Origin: an uncultured Collinsella sp.
GTDB taxonomy: Bacteria > Actinomycetota > Coriobacteriia > Coriobacteriales > Coriobacteriaceae
Length of the DNA stretch: 10,783 nucleotides
Direction of reading: 5' to 3'
Assembly: GCA_902469555.1 (NCBI GenBank)
Contig: CABRDB010000016.1
Span: 1-10,783 of the forward strand
Part shown: one piece after another, positions 1 to 7,019 of the stretch
How positions within the stretch are numbered: the first letter of the stretch is position 1
Layout of the letters: the number at the start of each line of letters is the position of its first letter
The notes under the pieces: model-generated
Told to the model about the DNA's origin: nothing
What the model saw: the letters and a program-made list of their open reading frames with translations, nothing else
Databases searched by the model: none
Position numbers and translations under genes: made by a program

Positions 1-75
1 CTCGTCGCCGGGACGGTGCAGGCAGACCTTCCTGAGCTTGCCGATCTCGGAAGGCACGTGCAGACCTTTCGTCAT
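1..75 (-). CDS. arcA: Arginine deiminase, N-terminal fragment (runs off left edge)
   Basis: Arginine deiminase hydrolyses L-arginine to citrulline and ammonia, the first step of the cytoplasmic arginine deiminase pathway, which yields ATP and raises pH in fermenting bacteria. Only 25 codons are present on the minus strand. They read MTKGLHVPSEIGKL and then RKVCLHRPGDE, matching the conserved opening of ArcA (an S-E-I-G-K-L-[RK]-K-V-x-L-H-R-P-G pattern). The ATG at 75-73 is preceded by a perfect AGGAGG (83-78), but the spacer is only 2 nt, shorter than usual. A GTG in the same frame at 57-55 (the Val of HVP) would have an AAAGG about 8 nt upstream, but it would cut into the usual N-terminus, so the ATG is preferred. 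The gene is divergent from ppk across a long AT-rich gap. The catalytic domain lies outside the window; identification rests on this N-terminal signature alone. Confidence 0.85.
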   Translation of the reverse strand, partial: MTKGLHVPSEIGKLRKVCLHRPGDE

Positions 76-470
76 GGCCTCCTACCTTTCTTTCGGGCCT
101 TTCGGCCGAATCTCTCAGCGCCCTTCCATAGCGGACGCTGCTTGCTGACAGCACTAGTTATATCCAAATTCCACCCGCAATTCCACCTCGCCCCCGAACG
201 GTCAACAAAGTGCGATGAACGGTATATCGCATATGATTCCCCCATAATGCACTTCGGCGTTCTAAAGTAGCTTTTCAAAGGTAAATGCTCTTTTTTCTTA
301 AAAACCATTTGCAATTGCGTCTCTAAACTTTTGATTCAGAATTGCATAGCTAAATCGGTTTTATGTATATAAATGACGCTAGTTTACGTTTCTGCCTGTA
401 TTCAATGATATTCAGCTATCTATCATTCTTATTCACACTTACGTACCAGTTGAGTGAGGATATAGACCGC

Positions 471-501
471 TTGCAGACGAGCAGGGCGTCAGTCATATAA
501 C
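471..501 (+). promoter_or_regulatory. Candidate sigma-70-type promoter for ppk
   Basis: TTGCAG (471-476) is followed after 17 bp by CATATA (494-499), or after 19 bp by TATAAC (496-501). This is the best -35/-10 pair found upstream of ppk on the plus strand. It would give a leader of roughly 120 nt. The -10 region overlaps GTCA repeats at 488-507 that could be an operator. Inferred from consensus matching only. Confidence 0.35.
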
Positions 502-598
502 TTGTCAGCGTAAGAAGTAGGTAAAGATACCGTTCACGCGATACGTCCGTGCCAGCGGTCGACTAAATTGAGACAATAGTGAATAGTGTTAGGCTACC

Positions 599-613
599 GT
601 CCCCTGTGGGGAC
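599..613 (+). other. Short perfect hairpin before the ppk start codon
   Basis: GTCCCC (599-604) and GGGGAC (608-613) form a perfect 6-bp stem with a TGT loop, ending 17 nt before the preferred ppk ATG at 631. The right arm contains GGGGA, the only purine-rich tract that could serve an ATG at 625. The stem could therefore influence which start codon is used. Confidence 0.45.
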
Positions 614-630
614 TGAACGGACAGATGCAT

Positions 631-3033
631 ATGCCGAGCAAAATCGAAAAGAAGCAAGCCGCCGCAAAGCTGCGCAAACCGCCGCGCGACTTCTCGTACA
701 CGCAAAACCGAGAGCTCAGCTGGCTACGCTTTGACAACCGCGTGCTCGACGAAGCCTTCGATGAGTCCGTGCCGCTGTTCGAGCGTCTAAAGTTCGTGTC
801 GATTTTCGAGTCTAACCTCGACGAGTTTCTCATGGTGCGCGTGGGCGGCCTGTCCGATCTGGCAGAGCTCAAAAAACAGCCTGTCGACAACAAGAGCAAT
901 ATGACCGCCTCCGAACAGGTCGATGCTGTCATGGCCGAAATGCCCGGGCTCCTTACCCGTTGGGAGTCCATCTTTAAGAGCATCGAGGGCAAGCTCGACA
1001 CCTTGGGCGTTCACCGCGCCCGCATCGATTCGCTTACGCCCGAGGAGCGCACCTTTGTAACCCGCTACTTCCAGGCCTACGTGTCGCCGGTCATCTCGCC
1101 GCTGGTCATCGATCCGCGCCACCCCTTCCCCAACCTGCGCAACGGCGCGCTCTATCTGGCCTGTGGTCTGGACGGCGCCACCGACGAGGAGAGCCTGCTG
1201 GGCCTTATCGAGATCCCCGCCTCGATGAACCGCGTGGTCGAGATTCCCTCGCCCACCGGCACCTACTCCTACATCTTGCTCGAGGACGTCATCCTCGCCT
1301 GCCTGGACAGCTGCTTTGGCTCCTATAGGCCGCTGGATCGTGCGCTGATCCGCGTCACCCGCAACGCCGACATCGATCCAGACGGCGAGGGCGTCGAAGA
1401 GGAAGAGGACTACCGCCAGCACATGAAGCGCATCCTCAAGAAGCGCCTGCGTCTGCAGCCGGTAGTGCTCGCGGTCTCGGGGTCGCTCGAGAAGGCGACG
1501 CTCAAGACCATCCGCAAGGCGCTCGAGCTTTCGCGCCGCTCTGTCTTTACCTGCGATATCCCGCTCGACCTAGGCTACGTCTTTGGCATTGAGGGCAAGA
1601 TTCCCGAGCACCTGCGCAACGAGCTGCTCTTTACGCCGTTTAGGCCGCAGCCCAATCCCAACATCGACATGACCCGCTCCATCCGCGAGCAGGTGCTGCA
1701 GCACGACAAGCTGCTCTTTTATCCCTACGAGGCCATGAACCCGTTCTTGGACCTGGTGCACGAGGCCGCCTATGACCCCGAGTGCATCTCGCTGCGCATC
1801 ACGCTCTACCGCGTGGCAAAGCAGAGCCGTCTGTGCGAGTCGTTGATCGATGCTGCCGAGAACGGCAAAGAGGTCACGGTGCTCATGGAGCTCCGTGCCC
1901 GCTTTGACGAGCAGAACAACATCGAGTGGGCCGAGCGCCTGGAAGAGGCCGGCTGCACCGTCATCTACGGCTCCGAGGGCTTTAAGTGCCACTCCAAGAT
2001 CTGCCAGCTCACCTATCGCGAGGGCATGGCGCTAACGCGCCTGACGCTGCTGGGCACCGGCAACTTTAACGAGAAGACGGCCAAACTCTACAGCGACTTT
2101 ATGCTCATGACCGCCCACCCCGGCATCGGCGAGGACGCCAACCTGTTCTTCCGCAACCTGTCGCTGGGCAACCTGCGCGGCGACTACCGCTTCCTGGGTG
2201 TGGCGCCCGTCGGACTGAAACCGCTCATCATGCGCGGGCTTGACCGCGAGATCCAGCGCGCCCTTGCCGGCGAGCCCGCCCGCGTGTTCTTTAAGCTCAA
2301 CTCGCTCACCGACCGCGAGGTCATCGACAAGATCGCCGAGGCATCGTGCGCAGGAGTCCGCGTGGACATGATCATCCGCGGCATCTCGTGCCTCAAGCCG
2401 GGCGTTCCTGGCAAGACCGAGAACGCGCATGTCCGTTCTATCGTCGGACGCTTTTTGGAGCATGCGCGCGTTTACGCCTTTGGCGTGGACTCGGACATGA
2501 TCTATCTGAGCTCGGCCGACATGATGACGCGCAACACCGAGCACCGCGTGGAGATCGCCTTCCCCGTGCTCGACCCCACCTGCCGCGCCCTGGTGCACGA
2601 GTACATGAGCATGCAGCTGCGCGACAACGTGAAGGCCCGCAGCCTCACGAGCGACGGCACCTGGGTCCCCGTGGAGCGCGCAGAGGGTGAGAAACCCTTC
2701 AACTCGCAGGAAGCCCTGCTGGAGCGTGCCTACCGCAACGCCGAGGCCGCGCCCGAGCCCGTCATTGAGGCAAAGCCCGCCCCTGCTCCTAAGCCGCAGC
2801 CGGCCACACCCGAGGTTCAGAAGGTCCAGGCGACCGTCATTGAGCCCGAGCCCGCACCTGCACCTCAGCCCGAGCCGCAGGCAGCTAAGCCCGCACCCGA
2901 GACGAGCACCCGTCGCGATAAGCCCGCCGGCAAGACCAAGGCCATTGAGCGCCATCGCCCCGGTCGTGTGCGCATGGGCCTAGGCCTGATCGGCCTGGGT
3001 CTTAAGACGCTCATTACCGGCAAGACGAAATAG
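631..3033 (+). CDS. ppk1: Polyphosphate kinase 1 with a Pro/Ala/Glu-rich C-terminal extension
   Basis: PPK1 reversibly polymerises the gamma-phosphate of ATP into inorganic polyphosphate through a phosphohistidine intermediate. From the ATG at 631 the protein is 800 aa, against about 690 for the E. coli enzyme. The N domain has NRELSWLRFDNRVLDEA (from residue 26) and SNLDEFLMVRV (61-71). The catalytic half has YPYEAMNPFLDLVHEAA, YRVAKQSR, ARFDEQNNIEWAERLEEAG and the KCHSK motif with the phospho-accepting His454 (E. coli His435). GTGNFNEKTAKLYSDF follows, then the second conserved histidine in LEHAR (His611; E. coli His592). From about residue 700 a family-atypical tail follows: Pro/Ala/Glu/Lys-rich with a 25-residue repeat, then a basic stretch and a Gly/Leu-rich segment. 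The start is uncertain: GTG 586 has no Shine-Dalgarno, ATG 625 has GGGGA 12 nt upstream, and ATG 631 has GGA 9 nt upstream and begins MPSKIEKK. A strong terminator follows. Confidence 0.97.
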   Translation: MPSKIEKKQAAAKLRKPPRDFSYTQNRELSWLRFDNRVLDEAFDESVPLFERLKFVSIFESNLDEFLMVRVGGLSDLAELKKQPVDNKSNMTASEQVDAVMAEMPGLLTRWESIFKSIEGKLDTLGVHRARIDSLTPEERTFVTRYFQAYVSPVISPLVIDPRHPFPNLRNGALYLACGLDGATDEESLLGLIEIPASMNRVVEIPSPTGTYSYILLEDVILACLDSCFGSYRPLDRALIRVTRNADIDPDGEGVEEEEDYRQHMKRILKKRLRLQPVVLAVSGSLEKATLKTIRKALELSRRSVFTCDIPLDLGYVFGIEGKIPEHLRNELLFTPFRPQPNPNIDMTRSIREQVLQHDKLLFYPYEAMNPFLDLVHEAAYDPECISLRITLYRVAKQSRLCESLIDAAENGKEVTVLMELRARFDEQNNIEWAERLEEAGCTVIYGSEGFKCHSKICQLTYREGMALTRLTLLGTGNFNEKTAKLYSDFMLMTAHPGIGEDANLFFRNLSLGNLRGDYRFLGVAPVGLKPLIMRGLDREIQRALAGEPARVFFKLNSLTDREVIDKIAEASCAGVRVDMIIRGISCLKPGVPGKTENAHVRSIVGRFLEHARVYAFGVDSDMIYLSSADMMTRNTEHRVEIAFPVLDPTCRALVHEYMSMQLRDNVKARSLTSDGTWVPVERAEGEKPFNSQEALLERAYRNAEAAPEPVIEAKPAPAPKPQPATPEVQKVQATVIEPEPAPAPQPEPQAAKPAPETSTRRDKPAGKTKAIERHRPGRVRMGLGLIGLGLKTLITGKTK
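2761..2900 (+). repeat. Imperfect 75-bp tandem repeat within the ppk1 tail
   Basis: GTCATTGAG occurs at 2761-2769 and again at 2836-2844, each followed by similar GCCCGC-CCTGC-CCT-AGCC sequence. The period of 75 bp keeps the reading frame, so the protein carries two units: VIEAKPAPAPKPQPA... and VIEPEPAPAPQPEPQ.... This looks like a simple internal duplication that has since diverged. Confidence 0.7.
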
Positions 3034-3035
3034 TC

Positions 3036-3060
3036 GTTTGTAGAAGCAGTTTGTAGAAGC
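3036..3060 (+). repeat. 13-bp tandem direct repeat after ppk1
   Basis: GTTTGTAGAAGC occurs at 3036-3047 and 3049-3060, separated by one A. It sits between the ppk1 stop codon and its terminator; the second copy supplies the first bases of the terminator stem. Probably a slippage duplication. Confidence 0.75.
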
Positions 3061-3101
3061 GCCCCGCATTTGAGGAAAGCCTCGGATGCGGGGCGCTTTT
3101 C
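3058..3101 (+). terminator. Rho-independent terminator of ppk1
   Basis: AGCGCCCCGCAT (3058-3069) pairs with ATGCGGGGCGCT (3086-3097), 12 bp. The stem extends through two T.G pairs and GAGG/CCTC to an AAAG loop (3076-3079), and a TTTT run (3097-3100) follows the stem. It lies 24 bp after the stop codon. This separates ppk1 from the next gene unless there is read-through. Confidence 0.9.
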
Positions 3102-3146
3102 CCTGCTACCATGGTGCGAGCAACAACACGAATGACAGGCAGGGAT

Positions 3147-4460
3147 ATGAAGCTCACTATAGAATCGATGACCTACGGCGCCGACGGGCTGGCGCACGCC
3201 GACAACGGCAAGGCCGTCTTTGTGCAGGGCGCCGTGGCAGGCGACACCGTCGAGGCCGAGGTCGTACAGGACGGCAAGTCGTTCATGCGCGCCCGCACGA
3301 CCGAGATTCTGGAGCCGAGCCCCGATCGCATTCAGCCCCCCTGCCCCTTCGTTGGCATCTGCGGCGGTTGTTCGTGGGGCAATCTCTCACGCACGGCACA
3401 GCTCGCCGCCAAGGAGCAAAACCTGCGCTCCACGCTCGAGCGCATCGGCAAGTTCGCTCCTGAGCAGGTCGATGAGTTGGTACAGCCCATCTGCCACACC
3501 AAGGACGACTGGGGCTACCGCAATAAAATCGAGCTCGAACCGACCGTCGTCAACGGTCGCGTGCGCCTTGGCATGCACGGTGTCGACCCCAGCAAAATCG
3601 TGACCGTCGATGCGTGCCCGCTGTTCGATAAGCGCTTCCCGAAGGCGCTCAAATCGGTCGTCGGCGCACTCAACTATCTAAGCGGCAGCCATGACTTGGG
3701 ACTCGAACGCGTGGGCATTCGTGCATCGCGCCGTACCAAGGCACTCGAGGTCGCACTCTGGACGCCTACAGGCTCTTTTCCGCGCTCGCAGGTCTCCCGC
3801 GTGCTGGCGGACGCCGCTCATCCCACGAGCATCGTGCGCGTGATGAGCAAGGGCGAAAAGAAAGCCCGCCGTGTCTCCAAAGTCGAGATGCTCGCCGGCG
3901 AGGGCTCGTGGACCGAGAATATCGCCGAAGGCCAGATGCGCTTATCTGCCCCGTCGTTTTTCCAGGTCAATACCAAGGGCGCCGAGATTTTGATTGAGCT
4001 CGTCATGGACGCCCTCGACCCGCAGGAAGACGAGCTAGCCGTGGACCTGTACTGCGGTGCTGGCACCTTTACCCTACCGCTCGCCCGCCGCTGCGATTAC
4101 GTCGCCGCCGTCGAGGCCTACGGCCCGGCCGTGCGCGACCTGCGTCGCAACCTGGAGATCAACAAGCTCGATAACGTCGATGTCATCGGCGGCGATGCCG
4201 TGCGCGAGTTCCCCGACCAGGACGCCGATGTCCTGGTAGTCGATCCGCCACGCGCAGGATTGGCGCCCGAAGCCATCGACCTCATCGCGAGCACGAGCGC
4301 CCGCGATGTCGCCTATGTGAGTTGTGATCCGGCCACCCTGGCACGCGACCTCAAGCGCTTTGTCGAGGAAGGCACCTTCTCCCCCGTGAAGATCACGCCG
4401 GTCGACCTATTCCCGCAAACCTTCCACTGCGAAACCGTCGTCCACCTTAGGCGCAACTAG
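3147..4460 (+). CDS. rlmD: TrmA/RlmD-family Fe-S RNA (uracil-5-)-methyltransferase
   Basis: This family transfers a methyl group from SAM to C5 of uracil in structured RNA; RlmD acts on U1939 of 23S rRNA, and some relatives modify U747 or tRNA U54. From the ATG at 3147 the protein is 437 aa (E. coli RlmD is 433). Residues 1-58 resemble a TRAM RNA-binding domain. Four cysteines fit the [4Fe-4S] set: Cys66, Cys72 and Cys75 in CPFVGICGGC, and Cys157 in VDACPLF. The methyltransferase fold shows SFFQVN, VDLYCGAGTF (299-308), DPPR (366-369) and the catalytic YVSCDPATLARD with Cys393. In-frame ATGs at 3111 and 3132 lie just after the ppk1 terminator; 3147 is preferred because it begins the family-typical MKLTIES and has AGG 7 nt upstream. 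The exact target uridine cannot be read from sequence; RlmCD-like dual activity is possible. Confidence 0.93.
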   Translation: MKLTIESMTYGADGLAHADNGKAVFVQGAVAGDTVEAEVVQDGKSFMRARTTEILEPSPDRIQPPCPFVGICGGCSWGNLSRTAQLAAKEQNLRSTLERIGKFAPEQVDELVQPICHTKDDWGYRNKIELEPTVVNGRVRLGMHGVDPSKIVTVDACPLFDKRFPKALKSVVGALNYLSGSHDLGLERVGIRASRRTKALEVALWTPTGSFPRSQVSRVLADAAHPTSIVRVMSKGEKKARRVSKVEMLAGEGSWTENIAEGQMRLSAPSFFQVNTKGAEILIELVMDALDPQEDELAVDLYCGAGTFTLPLARRCDYVAAVEAYGPAVRDLRRNLEINKLDNVDVIGGDAVREFPDQDADVLVVDPPRAGLAPEAIDLIASTSARDVAYVSCDPATLARDLKRFVEEGTFSPVKITPVDLFPQTFHCETVVHLRRN

Positions 4461-4501
4461 TCACTCAATCATTGCTCAGAAAAATCATTGGGAAATCGAG
4501 C

Positions 4502-4530
4502 GTGGCAAGCGGAGGTCTTCGGGGTATAAG
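4502..4530 (+). promoter_or_regulatory. Candidate promoter for the DJ-1/maf pair
   Basis: GTGGCA (4502-4507; 4 of 6 matches to TTGACA) and TATAAG (4525-4530) are separated by exactly 17 bp. Transcription would start near 4537, giving a leader of about 30 nt to the ATG at 4567. No convincing terminator lies between rlmD and this point, so read-through from rlmD is also possible. Confidence 0.45.
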
Positions 4531-4566
4531 ACGGCTAATTGTATGCCGCCTATGAAAGGAACCCTC

Positions 4567-5109
4567 ATGCCCAGCGTTGCCGTTCTCGCCGCCGATGGCT
4601 TTGAAACTATTGAATGCTTGACCATGGTCGATGTCATGCGTCGCGGCGGTGTGCGTGCCACGCTCGTCTCGATTATGCCCACACGTGAGGTCGTAAGCTC
4701 GCTGCAGATCCCCGTGACCTGCGATGCGCTCTTTGATGAGATCAACTTTGACGAGTACGACTGCGTCGTGCTGCCCGGCGGCTTGCCCGGTGCCACCAAC
4801 CTGCGTGCCGATCAGCGCGTCTGCGACGTGGTCTGCGAGTTCGCCGCGACCAAGCACGTTGCCGCCATCTGCGCCGCCCCGTTTATCCTGGGCGAGCTCG
4901 ACCTACTCGAGGGGCGCCACGCCACGTGCTTCCCTGGCTTTGAGAAAAGCTTCCCCGAAGGTGCCTATACCGGCGAGAAGGTTACGCAAGACGGCAACAT
5001 CATCACCGCCAGCGGCATGGCCCAGTCGCTCCCCTTTGCGCTTGAGCTGCTGCGCACGCTCGCCGGTGACAAGGCCGTCGAGAAGGTCGCCGAGGGCATT
5101 CAGCTATGA
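4567..5109 (+). CDS. DJ-1/PfpI (YajL-like) family protein
   Basis: A 180-aa single-domain DJ-1/PfpI protein. The start ATG at 4567 has AAAGGA (4555-4560) 6 nt upstream; in-frame ATGs at 4543 and 4552 lack this spacing. The fold shows an N-terminal strand VAVLAADGFETIE with the conserved acidic residue (about Glu13), VVLPGGLPGA (67-76), and the nucleophile elbow AAICAAP with Cys102, followed by TASG (147-150). Members of this branch (DJ-1, YajL) are linked to oxidative stress protection and reported to act on glyoxal-type damage, although the deglycase activity is disputed. The precise substrate cannot be told from sequence. The stop codon overlaps the maf start in an ATGA, so the two genes are probably translationally coupled. 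Confidence 0.92.
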   Translation: MPSVAVLAADGFETIECLTMVDVMRRGGVRATLVSIMPTREVVSSLQIPVTCDALFDEINFDEYDCVVLPGGLPGATNLRADQRVCDVVCEFAATKHVAAICAAPFILGELDLLEGRHATCFPGFEKSFPEGAYTGEKVTQDGNIITASGMAQSLPFALELLRTLAGDKAVEKVAEGIQL

Positions 5110-5687
5110 TTTTGGCTTCGCAATCACCGCGCCGCATCGAGTTGATGCGCGAGGCGGGCTATGACATTCGCGTGATTCCCGCAGATATCGACGAAACGCC
5201 TTTTGATGGCGAAGCTCCGCTTACACTCGTCGAGCGCTTGGCGCGTGCCAAAGCCGCCGCCGTTGCCGCCGAGCATGCCGAGCCCAACGAACTGACCGTC
5301 GCGGCCGATACTATTGTCACCTTTGACGGCCAAATTTTGGGCAAGCCGGCAGACAGGGACGAGGCACGCACCATGCTCCGCGAGCTTTCGGGCCGCACGC
5401 ACCAGGTCGCAACCGGCGTCTGCATCGTTAAAGCCGGCGACGCTACAGCTCCGAATGCCGCCGAGAGCCTGTCGTTTGTCGATGTGACCGACGTGACGTT
5501 CTATGAGCTTACCGAAGAGCAGATCGAGCGCTATGTTGCCTCCGGCGAACCCATGGACAAGGCCGGGGCCTACGGCATCCAAGGCACAGGCGGCCGCATG
5601 CTTGTGCACGATATTTCGGGTGACTTCTACAACGTGGTGGGCTTGCCCATCGCTCGCGTCGCACGCGCGATTCAAAAACTCTCGTAA
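5106..5687 (+). CDS. maf: Maf-family nucleoside triphosphate pyrophosphatase
   Basis: Maf proteins hydrolyse non-canonical or excess pyrimidine nucleoside triphosphates (dTTP, UTP or modified bases) to monophosphate and pyrophosphate, and were first described as septum inhibitors. The 193-aa product has the family signatures in order: LASQSPRR (3-10), DIDETP (28-32), the VAADTIV strand with catalytic Asp68, LGKPADRDEARTML (78-91), SGRTHQVATGV (95-105), and DKAGAYGIQG (151-160) followed by VGLPI. Length and ends are normal. The start ATG overlaps the DJ-1 stop (ATGA, 5106-5109), with GAGGG about 11 nt upstream inside the preceding gene. Subfamily (YhdE-like dTTP/UTP versus YceF-like m7GTP) is not certain, though the compact motif set looks YhdE-like. 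Confidence 0.95.
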   Translation: MILASQSPRRIELMREAGYDIRVIPADIDETPFDGEAPLTLVERLARAKAAAVAAEHAEPNELTVAADTIVTFDGQILGKPADRDEARTMLRELSGRTHQVATGVCIVKAGDATAPNAAESLSFVDVTDVTFYELTEEQIERYVASGEPMDKAGAYGIQGTGGRMLVHDISGDFYNVVGLPIARVARAIQKLS

Positions 5688-5695
5688 TTGCATCT

Positions 5696-5718
5696 GGCGC
5701 TGGGTATCCCCCAGCGCC
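5696..5718 (+). terminator. Hairpin after maf, possible weak terminator
   Basis: GGCGCTGGG (5696-5704) and CCCAGCGCC (5710-5718) form a perfect 9-bp GC-rich stem with a TATCC loop, 8 bp after the maf stop codon. It is followed by TACAATTTT rather than a clean T-run, so it may be a weak terminator or an mRNA 3'-stabilising hairpin. Confidence 0.5.
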
Positions 5719-5787
5719 TACAATTTTGGCGTACCGTACGGATCCCGACCGGGCACATGGCGCGGCGGAAAACCGATAGGAGAAAAC

Positions 5788-6789
5788 ATGGACACACTGC
5801 TCGAAGCCATCGATGTTTGCAATGTCGATGGCTTTTGCTATGGCAACTATACCGACGAGAAGGCCGGCACCGGCTGCACCGTAATCGTAGCGCCCGAGGG
5901 CGCCACCGGCGGTGTCGACGTTCGCGGCGGCGCCCCCGCTTCGCGCGAGACCGACCTGCTGCGTCCCGAGAACACCGTCGACAAGGTCCACGCCGTCTGC
6001 CTTTCGGGCGGATCGGCCTTTGGTCTGGAGGCCGCAAGCGGCGTGGCCCGCGAGCTCGAGAGCCGCGGCATCGGCCTGCCCGTCGGTCCCACACAGGTGC
6101 CCATCGTGTGCTCCAGCTGCATCTTCGACCTTGCCTTTGGCGACCCCACGGTGCGTCCCGACATCGAGGCCGGTATCGCTGCCGTGCGTGAGGCACTGGA
6201 CCATACCCCTGCCTCGCTCGAGCAGGGCAACGTGGGCGCCGGCACCGGCGCCACCGTAGGTAAGCTCATGGGATCTGCCACCTGCATGAAGGCCGGCCTT
6301 GGAGCCGCCGCCGTGGCGCTCGGCCCCGTCAAGGTGGGCGCCGTGGTCTCAGTCAATGCCTGTGGCAACGTTGTCGACCCCTTCACCGGCGAGTGGGTCG
6401 CCGGTATGCGCGCCGCAGCCGATAGCGACCAGATCGTCGACATGGAACTCGCAGCCTTTGCCGCCGCCGGATCCATGCAGATGCCGCTCGACCGCACCAA
6501 CACCACCATCAGCTGCATCGTCACCAACATGGAGCTCACTAAGGCACAAGCCACCAAGGTCTCTCAGATGGCCGCAGACGCCTACGCACACGCCATCCGT
6601 CCCACGCACACCACCAACGACGGCGACACCATCTACACCCTCGCCAGCGGCAAACTGGGCGCCCAGGCAAGCGCCGCCGTTCCCCTAGACCTGCTGGGCA
6701 TGCTCGCCGTAAGGGCCCTGGAAACCGCCATCGTAAATGGAGCCAAAACCGCCAAAACCTCCCACGGCATCCCCGGCGCCGCGAAGTAG
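5788..6789 (+). CDS. P1-family (S58, DmpA-like) self-processing aminopeptidase/amidase
   Basis: A 333-aa protein of the DmpA/P1 peptidase family, Ntn-type hydrolases that cleave themselves into two chains and release N-terminal amino acids or hydrolyse related amides. The start ATG at 5788 is fixed by AGGAG (5778-5782) with a 5-nt spacer; an open frame continues upstream to 5503, but it overlaps maf and has no such signal. Seen in order: VDKVHAVCLSGGSAFGLEAASGV, GNVGAGTGATVGKLMG, an Ala/Gly-rich VGAVVSVNACGNVVDPFTGEWVAG segment, and DRTNTTISCIVTNMELTK. The last is the expected autocleavage site, before Thr239 in N-TTI. No signal peptide is seen, so it is probably cytoplasmic. The natural substrate cannot be inferred. 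It follows maf by 100 bp. Confidence 0.9.
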   Translation: MDTLLEAIDVCNVDGFCYGNYTDEKAGTGCTVIVAPEGATGGVDVRGGAPASRETDLLRPENTVDKVHAVCLSGGSAFGLEAASGVARELESRGIGLPVGPTQVPIVCSSCIFDLAFGDPTVRPDIEAGIAAVREALDHTPASLEQGNVGAGTGATVGKLMGSATCMKAGLGAAAVALGPVKVGAVVSVNACGNVVDPFTGEWVAGMRAAADSDQIVDMELAAFAAAGSMQMPLDRTNTTISCIVTNMELTKAQATKVSQMAADAYAHAIRPTHTTNDGDTIYTLASGKLGAQASAAVPLDLLGMLAVRALETAIVNGAKTAKTSHGIPGAAK

Positions 6790-6801
6790 CCTAACCTGAC
6801 C

Positions 6802-6926
6802 GGTTGCCCGGTGGGGCTTGGTTATGTTTGCTGCTCTACAGTCCTGGCTCGCACGAAGAACACATTAAGTGCTCTTCGGCTCATGCGGAACTCGCGACAA
6901 ACATAACCAAGCCCCATCGGGCAACC
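6802..6926. repeat. Large hairpin element, copy 1 (125 bp)
   Basis: Arms 6802-6830 and 6898-6926 (29 nt each) pair along their whole length with a single G.T pair (6811/6917). The interior holds a second hairpin: GAAGAACAC and GTGCTCTTC around an ATTAA loop. The interior 6838-6892, reverse-complemented, matches 7046-7099 of copy 2 at about 48 of 54 aligned positions. The element begins 12 bp after the P1 peptidase stop codon and lacks a clean T-run, so a plain terminator does not explain its size. Confidence 0.9.
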
Positions 6927-7003
6927 TACCAACCAAAATCTTTTCAGCCCAGGCCCCTGTGTACCGCGCGTCTAAGATCTTCAAATTCAGCTGCCTGACA
7001 TAA
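6926..7003 (+). pseudogene. Decayed C-terminal remnant of a glycosyltransferase
   Basis: In the plus frame starting at 6926 the sequence reads LPTKIFSAQAP followed by VYRASKIFKFSCLT and TAA (7001-7003). The complete minus-strand glycosyltransferase next door ends LYRLASKIFKFN. At DNA level 6974-6989 is an exact 16-bp inverted copy of 7167-7182, and the TAC-CG and GCTGCC/GGCAG flanks also match with small gaps. Agreement in both reading frame and sequence suggests the 3' end of a related gene, left inverted in this gap. It is only about 25 codons, so chance or a structural role is not excluded. Confidence 0.5.
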
Positions 7004-7019
7004 AGCGAGACATAGCAGA

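Larger units (their letters stand above)
76..630. other. AT-rich divergent intergenic region between arcA and ppk
   Basis: About 550 bp without a convincing gene. Reading frames here are short, lack ribosome binding sites and have non-coding-like composition, clearly more AT-rich than the flanking genes. The stretch must hold the promoters of arcA (minus) and ppk (plus). Seen directly: a candidate ppk promoter near 471-501; GTCA direct repeats at 488-507; four ATTCA pentamers at 334-338, 400-404, 410-414 and 431-435; a small hairpin with a GAAA loop in the arcA leader (92-110, read on minus as TTCGGCC GAAA GG-C-CCGAA); and a GTCCCC/GGGGAC hairpin at 599-613 just before the ppk start. No tRNA, terminator or convincing small RNA was seen. 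Confidence 0.6.

Noticed and set aside
16..314. Short open frames on both strands at the left end
   Set aside because: They overlap the arcA start and its leader, have no ribosome binding site and show no recognisable protein features.
4461..4500. Terminator after rlmD
   Set aside because: Repeated ATCATTG words are present, but no stable stem followed by a T-run could be formed.
5719..5724. TACAAT as a -10 box for the P1 peptidase
   Set aside because: No acceptable -35 exists at 16-19 bp; that position is occupied by the stem of the maf hairpin.
5503..5787. Upstream extension of the P1 peptidase frame
   Set aside because: It overlaps maf, encodes no family sequence, and the AGGAG before 5788 clearly marks the true start.
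6804..6998. 64-codon plus-strand open frame in the gap after the P1 peptidase
   Set aside because: Most of it is the hairpin element copy 1, there is no ribosome binding site, and the glycosyltransferase-like remnant is in a different frame.
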